A stretch of DNA of 64,000 bases from the NCBI GenBank assembly GCA_963815125.1, contig CAWFFM010000014.1:62001-126000 (forward strand), written 5' to 3'. Source of the DNA: Actinocatenispora sp963815125 (lineage in GTDB: Bacteria > Actinomycetota > Actinomycetes > Mycobacteriales > Micromonosporaceae). Position 1 is the stretch's first letter. Each line of letters opens with the position of its first letter. The translations under genes and the position numbers were made by a program. Positions 58,659 through 64,000 of the stretch are shown piece by piece. The notes beneath the pieces were generated by a model that did not search any database, was not told the DNA's origin, and saw nothing but the letters and a program-made list of their open reading frames with translations.

Positions 58659-60365
58659 TCAGTACGCTCCGGATGTTCGTACCACGGCGGTAACGGTACG
58701 CAACAGGATGACAAGATCGAGTGAGAGAGACCAGTTCTCCACGTACCGCAGGTCGAGCCGGATCGTCTCCTCCCACGGCAGGTCGGCCCGGCCCGATACC
58801 TGCCAGAGGCCGGTCAGTCCCGGCTTCACCACCAGCCGCCGGCGCATGTCCTGCGGATAGACCGCCACCTCCGCCGGCAGCGGCGGCCGCGGCCCCACCA
58901 ACGACATGTGCCCGGTCAACACGTTCATCAGCTGCGGCAGCTCGTCCAGCGAGAAGCGCCGCAGGTGACGACCGACCCGGGTGATCCGCGGATCGTCGCG
59001 GATCTTGAACAGCACGCCGTCGTGCTCGTTGCGTTCCTGCAGCCCGGTCAACCGCGCCTCGGCATCGGCGTACATGGTGCGGAACTTGTAGATCGGGAAC
59101 AGTTCGCCGCCCCGACCCACCCGATGCTGCCGGAACATCGCCGGACCCGGCGAGTCGAGCCGGACCAGTACCGCGACCACGGCAAGTACCGGCGCCAGCA
59201 GCACCAGGAGCGCCAGCGCACCGCACCGGTCGAACACCTCCTTGGCCAGCCGTCGACTACCCCGCAACCGGGCGTGCTCCACATGCAGCATGGGCAGCCC
59301 GTCCACCGGACGGATCGTGGTACGGCCACCGGCCACGTCGATCAGCGAACTGGACAGGATCAGATCGATGTCGTCGCGTTCCAGCTCCCAGGCCAGCCGG
59401 CGCAGCGTCACCCCGTCGAGTTCCGGGCAGGACAACACGATCACGGTGTCCGCGCCGGCCGCCAGCACCGCGCCCGGCGCCTCGGCGAACGTGCCGTACA
59501 CCGGGACACCCAGCTCCGGCAGGATCGTCGTCGGCCGCGACGACGACTGGTGTGCCGGTACGCACGCGCCGACCACCTCCAGCCCGTGGAAACGCTGACG
59601 GCACAACTGTCCGCAGAGATCGGCGATCGCCTGCTGATGCCCGATCACCATGACCCGACGCAGATTGCGTCCCTGCGCCCGGGACCGGTGCAGCCGTTTG
59701 CGCAGACCGAACCGGACCAGCACGGTGGCCAGTACGGCCAGCGGCAGCACGATCAGTACGTAGCCGCGCGCCATCCGGACATCGGCCGCGTACGCCACGA
59801 AGGTCGTTCCGGCGGCCAGCGCGACACCGGCCCGGAACACCCGTTCGTACTCGGCCGGCCCTACGAACAGGTGCCGCTTGTCGTACGCCTGGTTGGAGGC
59901 GAGAGCCCCGATCCAGGCCACCGGCAGCACGCTGGCGAGCAACAGGTAACCGCGGTTGTAGTGGGTGACCTCCGGCCCGAATCGCAGTCCGAAGCCGATC
60001 GCACCGGCGATCAGCGCGACCACCAGATCGGCGAGCAGCAGGCTGCGGACGTAACGGAGTTCCCAGAGTCGCCCGGCCGGTACCGCCCCGCGCCGCCCGG
60101 CAGCCGCCACGTCCTCGCCGGCCGGTATCTCCGCGAGCCGGTCAGCGGCCGCCAGGTCGGCGAGGTGTTCAGCGGCCGTCACATCCTCGAACCGCTCCGC
60201 GGCCGGTATGTCCTCGGACGGCGCGATGGGCGATGCTGTCGCGAACTCAGGCCGCACAGTGCCCTCGGTAGGCGCCATCGTTTCCGGATCGGCTGAACCA
60301 CCCGATCCTGGCAAAGTCTCGATGCCGGCTGCCGTTCCGGTGGCGAAGTCGACGACCCGGACCAT
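58659..60365 (-). CDS. Exopolysaccharide initiating sugar-phosphate transferase (WbaP/CpsE-like)
   Basis: Transfers a sugar-1-phosphate to undecaprenyl phosphate, the first step of repeat-unit synthesis. 568 residues. An Ala/Glu/Asp-rich N-terminus of about 90 residues is followed by four membrane segments (about 105-210), a Rossmann-like CoA-binding domain (about 225-345), a further membrane helix and the catalytic Bac_transf domain with GPAMFRQHRVGRGGELFPIY, KFRTM, RFSLDELPQLMNV and LVGPRPPL. The GT tail KPGLTGLWQVSGR is complete. The leader contains a palindrome at 60410-60427. Confidence 0.92.
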   Translation of the reverse strand: MVRVVDFATGTAAGIETLPGSGGSADPETMAPTEGTVRPEFATASPIAPSEDIPAAERFEDVTAAEHLADLAAADRLAEIPAGEDVAAAGRRGAVPAGRLWELRYVRSLLLADLVVALIAGAIGFGLRFGPEVTHYNRGYLLLASVLPVAWIGALASNQAYDKRHLFVGPAEYERVFRAGVALAAGTTFVAYAADVRMARGYVLIVLPLAVLATVLVRFGLRKRLHRSRAQGRNLRRVMVIGHQQAIADLCGQLCRQRFHGLEVVGACVPAHQSSSRPTTILPELGVPVYGTFAEAPGAVLAAGADTVIVLSCPELDGVTLRRLAWELERDDIDLILSSSLIDVAGGRTTIRPVDGLPMLHVEHARLRGSRRLAKEVFDRCGALALLVLLAPVLAVVAVLVRLDSPGPAMFRQHRVGRGGELFPIYKFRTMYADAEARLTGLQERNEHDGVLFKIRDDPRITRVGRHLRRFSLDELPQLMNVLTGHMSLVGPRPPLPAEVAVYPQDMRRRLVVKPGLTGLWQVSGRADLPWEETIRLDLRYVENWSLSLDLVILLRTVTAVVRTSGAY

Positions 60366-60409
60366 GCACCCTCCCGCTCACCACAGGCTGTACGTCTATG
60401 GCTACAACG

Positions 60410-60427
60410 CGCAATATCTTAATTGCG
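60410..60427 (-). promoter_or_regulatory. Operator-like palindrome upstream of the sugar transferase
   Basis: CGCAAT and ATTGCG arms (60410-60415 and 60422-60427) surround ATCTTA. The wider region is AT-rich. On the minus strand TAAGAT (60421-60416) could be a -10 box, about 45 bases before the ATG at 60365. A repressor binding here would block initiation. Confidence 0.35.
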
Positions 60428-60507
60428 TTGCGGGTGAGATCACTCTGCTTTTCGGGTTGGGTCGCACGACCGGGTCAGTACGGGCGTGGCGGTACCAGAC
60501 GACCTCG

Positions 60508-61098
60508 TCAAGCAGCGTGGAAGGCGTTCTGCGCCCACTCCAGACCACGCAGCACCACCGCCTCGGCCGCGTCCGCGGCCCGCTCCAGCAGTACATCCAG
60601 TTCTTTGCGCTCGACCGAGGAAAAACCACGCAGTACGTAGTCCGCCGGATCCTGCCGACCCGGCGGACGGCCGATGCCGAACCGCACCCGGGCGTACTCC
60701 TTACTGCTCATCGACCGCGAGATCGACCGCAGACCGTTGTGGCCGCCCTCGCCACCGCCCCGCTTCAACCGCAGCGTCGCGTACGGCAGGTCCAGCTCGT
60801 CGTGCGCCACGACGATGCGCTCCACCCCGATCGAGTAGAAACCCGCGACACCCGACACCGGGCCACCGGCCAGGTTCATGAACGACTGTGGCTTCGCCAG
60901 GACGACCTTCGTGCCCCCGGGGCCGCCCAGCCAGCCCTCGCAGACCTGCGCCCGCGTCCGGCCGTGCCGGGAGAACCGGACACCCATCCGGTCCGCCAGC
61001 AGATCGGCGATCATGAACCCGACGTTGTGCCGGTGCGACGCGTACTCCGGCCCGGGGTTGCCGAGCCCGACGATCAGAAACGGTCCGCTGTCAGTCAT
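60508..61098 (-). CDS. pth: Peptidyl-tRNA hydrolase
   Basis: Frees tRNA from stalled peptidyl-tRNA. 196 residues, normal length. The N-terminal LIVGLGNPGPEYASHRHNVG contains catalytic His. Further features are KPQSFMNLAG, the AHDELDLP segment with catalytic Asp, and GGGEGGHNGLRSI. The gene is downstream of rplY on the minus strand, the usual order, but a strong hairpin lies between the two. Confidence 0.96.
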   Translation of the reverse strand: MTDSGPFLIVGLGNPGPEYASHRHNVGFMIADLLADRMGVRFSRHGRTRAQVCEGWLGGPGGTKVVLAKPQSFMNLAGGPVSGVAGFYSIGVERIVVAHDELDLPYATLRLKRGGGEGGHNGLRSISRSMSSKEYARVRFGIGRPPGRQDPADYVLRGFSSVERKELDVLLERAADAAEAVVLRGLEWAQNAFHAA

Positions 61099-61135
61099 CT
61101 GGCGCCCCTCGGGTCGGTCCACTCACCACTGCACA

Positions 61136-61181
61136 ACATCGACAGGGACGCACCGGATCACCGGTGCGTCCCTGTCGATGT
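61136..61181 (-). terminator. 21-bp perfect hairpin between rplY and pth
   Basis: Arms 61136-61156 and 61161-61181 are exact reverse complements over 21 bases with loop ATCA (61157-61160). No T tract follows. It starts 22 bases after the rplY stop and 38 bases before the pth start, so pth either has its own promoter or gets reduced readthrough. Confidence 0.8.
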
Positions 61182-61202
61182 CGCGGCGTATCTATCCTGC
61201 GG

Positions 61203-61877
61203 TCAGGCTTCGACCTTCTCGCCGGACTCCGTGGACTCCTCGGCCTCGGCCGGGGTCTCCGGGGCGTCCTTCGCGATACCGACCTCGGCCTCGGCCTCGG
61301 ACAGGTCGGCGTCGACCTGCTCGGCCGTCGGCGAAGCCATGATGTTGACGATGCTGGCTTCCGGGTCGGTCACCAGCTCGCTGCCGGGCGGCAGCTCGAT
61401 CTGTCCAGCGGTGACGTGGTCGCCCACGCCGAGGCCCTCGATCGAGACCTCGAACTGCTCCGGTACGTGGGTCGCCTCGACCAGTACCGACAGGGTGTCC
61501 AGATCCTGTACGACCAGACCCTCGGAACCCTTCGCCACCTCGCCGGTGAGGTGCAAACGCACCTCGACACCCACCTTCTCGCCCTTGAGGACGATCAGCA
61601 GGTCGACGTGGTCGATGGTGTCCTTGATCGGGTCCCGCTGCAGTGCCTTGGGCAGTGCCAGGGTCTTCGTGCCGTCCGCCAGTTCGATGGCGAAGAGCTG
61701 GTTGGCACCGCCATGGCGCAGCGCGTTGGCGAACTCACGGGTCGGCAACGCAATGTGCTTCGGCTTTTCGCCGTGGCCGTACAGCACGGCGGGAATCTTC
61801 CCGGCCCGACGGGTACGGCGGGCACCACCCTTGCCGAACTCTGTACGGGGCTCGGCGCTGATACGGACCTCGGACAC
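61203..61877 (-). CDS. rplY: Ribosomal protein bL25 (CTC family)
   Basis: 50S ribosomal protein bL25 of the CTC/TL5 type that binds 5S rRNA. 224 residues. The N-terminal L25 domain with FGKGGARRTRRAGKIPAVLYG and the larger TL5 C-terminal domain (from about 100) are both present. The tail is acidic and Glu/Ala-rich. The GTG at 61877 has a strong GGAGGAG site. A hairpin in the leader could affect its translation. Confidence 0.94.
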   Translation of the reverse strand: MSEVRISAEPRTEFGKGGARRTRRAGKIPAVLYGHGEKPKHIALPTREFANALRHGGANQLFAIELADGTKTLALPKALQRDPIKDTIDHVDLLIVLKGEKVGVEVRLHLTGEVAKGSEGLVVQDLDTLSVLVEATHVPEQFEVSIEGLGVGDHVTAGQIELPPGSELVTDPEASIVNIMASPTAEQVDADLSEAEAEVGIAKDAPETPAEAEESTESGEKVEA

Positions 61878-61918
61878 GGGAGTACTCCTCCGATGATGCT
61901 GCGGCCTGATTGCGATAG

Positions 61919-61937
61919 GCCCGACAGGAGGTCGGGC
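61919..61937 (-). promoter_or_regulatory. Leader hairpin of rplY with CUCCU loop
   Basis: On the mRNA strand a 7-base-pair stem GCCCGAC/GUCGGGC carries the loop CUCCU, about 40 bases before the GTG. CUCCU is complementary to the AGGAG core of the rplY ribosome-binding site at 61885-61891. Loop-RBS pairing could repress translation. Confidence 0.35.
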
Positions 61938-62197
61938 GCTACGGAGCCGGGGCGGAAGCGCGACGCGACCCGGTCAGCCGTGCTGGCTCAACACCGTGTC
62001 GATAACGGAGCCACGAACTTGATCTAGACCGCGGACACCCTCGCCATGGCAACCTGACCAGTCTATCCCGCGCCTGTTGCAGCCTGTGGCCGGGTCCGGG
62101 TCATCCGTCCGCGCGGGGCGTACGGGCCACTGCCGCCGCTGCGCCGGACGGCCCGGCATCCCGAACCGCCCGCCGGCGGACACATCTGACGCCGGGA
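61938..62197. other. Intergenic region between prs and rplY
   Basis: No gene, tRNA or repeat is visible here. A TAGACT sequence (minus strand, near 62065-62070) might be a -10 box for rplY but I see no convincing -35. Confidence 0.5.
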
Positions 62198-63181
62198 TCA
62201 GCCCGACAGACCGCCGAACAGCGTGGTCACCGAGCCATCCCCGAAGACCTCCCGGATGGCACGGGCGATCAGCGGCGCAATGGACAGCTGGGTGATCTTG
62301 TCCAACCGCTTCTCCGCCGGTACCGGAAGCGTGTTCGTCAGGATCACCTCCGTGACCCTGGAGTTCTTCAACCGTTCGGTGGCCGGGTCGGAAAGAACAC
62401 CGTGCGTAGCCGCCACGATCACGTCCGCGGCGCCCGCCTCGAACAGTGCGTCGACCGCCTTGCAGATCGTGCCGCCCGAATCGATGATGTCGTCGATCGC
62501 CACGCACACCCGGCCCTCGACGTCACCGACCACCTTGTTGACCGACACCTCGTTCGGCCGGGTGATGTCGCGGGTCTTGTGGATGAAGGCAAGTGGACAG
62601 CCGCCCAGCCGCTCGGTCCAGCGCTCGGCGAGGCGCACCCGGCCCGAATCGGGCGACACCACCGTCATCTGCCGACCGTCGTACTTACCGCGCACATAGT
62701 CGGCCAGCAGGTCCAGGGCGAACAGGTGGTCCACCGGCCCGTCGAAGAAACCCTGGATCTGGGCGGTGTGCAGATCCACCGTCAGGATGCGGTCGGCACC
62801 TGCGGTCTTGAGCATGTCGGCCATCAACCGGGCCGAGATCGGTTCCCGACCGCGGTGCTTCTTGTCCTGCCGCGCATACGGGTAGAACGGCACCACGACG
62901 GTGATCCGTTTGGCCGAACCCCGCTTCAGCGCGTCGACCATCAGCAGGGTCTCCATCACCCACGTGTTGATCGGCTCGGTCATGCTCTGCACCACGAAGG
63001 CGTCGGAGCCACGCACCGACTCGTTGTAGCGCACGTAGATCTCACCGTTGGCGAACTCGTACGCGTCCGTCGGGGTCGGTGAGACCCCCAGCACCTCGCC
63101 GATCTCCTCCGCCAGGGCCGGGTACGCCCGGCCGGAGAAGAGCATCAGAGACTTACGGTTCTCCGCGACGATGCTGCCCAT
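62198..63181 (-). CDS. prs: Ribose-phosphate pyrophosphokinase
   Basis: Makes PRPP from ribose-5-phosphate and ATP. 327 residues. Signatures: SGRAYPALAEEIGEVLG, the RQDKKHRGREPIS flexible loop, the PRPP motif VCVAIDDIIDSGGTI and a conserved C-terminus with LFGGLSG. The ATG at 63181 (MGSIVAENRK) gives the usual length; the frame is open to 63208. It is followed by rplY after about 320 bases and preceded by glmU, 30 bases away (same strand). Confidence 0.95.
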   Translation of the reverse strand: MGSIVAENRKSLMLFSGRAYPALAEEIGEVLGVSPTPTDAYEFANGEIYVRYNESVRGSDAFVVQSMTEPINTWVMETLLMVDALKRGSAKRITVVVPFYPYARQDKKHRGREPISARLMADMLKTAGADRILTVDLHTAQIQGFFDGPVDHLFALDLLADYVRGKYDGRQMTVVSPDSGRVRLAERWTERLGGCPLAFIHKTRDITRPNEVSVNKVVGDVEGRVCVAIDDIIDSGGTICKAVDALFEAGAADVIVAATHGVLSDPATERLKNSRVTEVILTNTLPVPAEKRLDKITQLSIAPLIARAIREVFGDGSVTTLFGGLSG

Positions 63182-63211
63182 CGGGCCGCCCCCCATCGAT
63201 ACGCTCACAGC

Positions 63212-64000
63212 TCAACAGGACGTACCGGGTGTGCCGCCCGACACCGAACCGGCGGACGGCGGCGTGCTACCCGACCGGGCAGCAGTGTGCTCCCCCGCCG
63301 CCGGGGCCGGTGCACCGGCCGGCTCAGACGTGGGATTGGTCGCACCAAGCTCCCGGGCCCGGGCCGCCGCCGCCGCCGACCGGGTGCCGGCCCGCTGCCG
63401 TTCCACCCAGCCGTCGATGTTGCGCTGCTGCGCCCGGGTCACCCCGAGCTGGCCGGGCCGGACGTCCTTGTAGACCACGCTGCCGGCCGCGACGTACGCG
63501 CCGTCCCCGATCCGGCGCGGCGCGATCAGCATCGAGTCGCAACCGACGAAGACCGCGTCGCCGATCGTGGTGTGGTGCTTGTGCAGCCCGTCGTAGTTGA
63601 CGAACACCGTCGCGGCGCCGATGTTGCACTGCTCGCCGATCGTCGCATCGCCGACGTACGACAGGTGCGGCACCTTGCTGCCCGCGCCGATCTCGGCATT
63701 CTTGGTCTCCACGTAGGTGCCGACCTTCGCCCGCTGGTGCAGCCGGGTTCCCGGGCGCAGATAGGCGTACGGGCCGACCGAACACTCCGGACCGATCACC
63801 GCCGACTGCGCCTGCGCGCGGACCACCGAGGCGCCCGCGCCGACCTCGGTGTCGACCAGGGTGGTGTCCGGGCCGACGGTGGCGCCGGCGGACACCGTGG
63901 TCGCCCCGCGCAGCTGTACGTTCGGCTCCAGTACCGCGTCGACGCCCACCGTGGCGGTCACATCGATCCACACCGTGGCCGGGTCCACCATCGTCACCCC
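63212..64000 (-). CDS. glmU: Bifunctional GlmU, C-terminal part (5' end beyond window)
   Basis: The left-handed beta-helix acetyltransferase portion of GlmU, which makes UDP-GlcNAc. About 262 residues are visible. Hexapeptide repeats (IGPECSVGPYAYLRPG, IGEQCNIGAATVFVNYDG, IGDAVFVGCDSML) are complete, including the catalytic-region KVGTYVETKNAEIG and HHTTIG. The last 60 residues are an Ala/Pro/Ser-rich tail not shared by GlmU from most phyla, although similar tails occur in actinobacteria. The N-terminal uridyltransferase domain lies outside. UDP-GlcNAc also supplies the neighbouring polysaccharide pathway. Confidence 0.93.
   Translation of the reverse strand, partial: GVTMVDPATVWIDVTATVGVDAVLEPNVQLRGATTVSAGATVGPDTTLVDTEVGAGASVVRAQAQSAVIGPECSVGPYAYLRPGTRLHQRAKVGTYVETKNAEIGAGSKVPHLSYVGDATIGEQCNIGAATVFVNYDGLHKHHTTIGDAVFVGCDSMLIAPRRIGDGAYVAAGSVVYKDVRPGQLGVTRAQQRNIDGWVERQRAGTRSAAAAARARELGATNPTSEPAGAPAPAAGEHTAARSGSTPPSAGSVSGGTPGTSC

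Noticed and set aside
61878..62197. tRNA gene between prs and rplY
   Set aside because: No cloverleaf with an acceptor stem and T-arm consensus could be found in either strand.

Overview
This is a gene-dense, high-GC actinomycete chromosome segment. The indicators are: an eno-ftsB-DUF501-ppx block; a glmU-prs-rplY-pth block; an XRE/DUF5753 regulator with DUF397 partners; many GTG starts; many 1-4 base start/stop overlaps; and terminators that are GC-rich hairpins without a T tract. Gene content and the heavy use of GTAC-containing codon junctions fit a member of the Micromonosporaceae (Actinocatenispora-like). That placement is inference; no rRNA or tRNA gene was seen to fix it.

Layout. 0-1 kb: end of a type-II NADH dehydrogenase-like flavoprotein, cut by the window edge. 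1.0-5.6 kb: a DUF4129/unknown/MoxR/DUF58/membrane-protein operon. 5.6-8.3 kb: a family-5 uracil-DNA glycosylase, a dienelactone-hydrolase-fold protein that has lost catalytic residues, and Ppx/GppA phosphatase. 8.3-10.9 kb: DUF501, FtsB/DivIC and enolase. 11.1-12.7 kb: a lipoprotein and a NudC-type Nudix hydrolase with an altered specificity motif. 13.0-14.8 kb: an XRE/DUF5753 regulator with two DUF397 proteins and palindromes between them. 15-20.7 kb: a DUF885 metallopeptidase-like protein, a YihY/DUF3618/Holin-X envelope cluster, MazG and a SurA-like lipoprotein. 20.9-29 kb: an AraC regulator, an MMPL transporter, an epoxide hydrolase and Mfd. 29.2-35.2 kb: a secreted protein of unknown function, a lipoprotein and two coupled ABC-2 transporters. 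35.3-36.6 kb: two unusual repeat systems on either side of a DUF4291 gene. 36.7-39.5 kb: PEP carboxylase.

The most notable part is 39.6-60.4 kb. An exopolysaccharide machine (initiating sugar transferase, co-polymerase, Wzy-like polymerase, flippase, WecB/TagA and GT2 glycosyltransferases, two GH26-like hydrolases, a methyltransferase and an APH-fold kinase) is interleaved with two PAPS sulfotransferases and the sulfate-activation set: CysD, CysN, an APS kinase fused to a degenerate ATP-sulfurylase domain, a CysQ-type PAP phosphatase and a TauE/SafE permease. CysD and CysN would make APS, the kinase PAPS, the sulfotransferases would use PAPS on a lipid-linked glycan or polymer, and CysQ would remove the PAP by-product. 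I infer a sulfated extracellular polysaccharide pathway.

The window closes with pth, rplY, prs and the 3' part of glmU, all on the minus strand.
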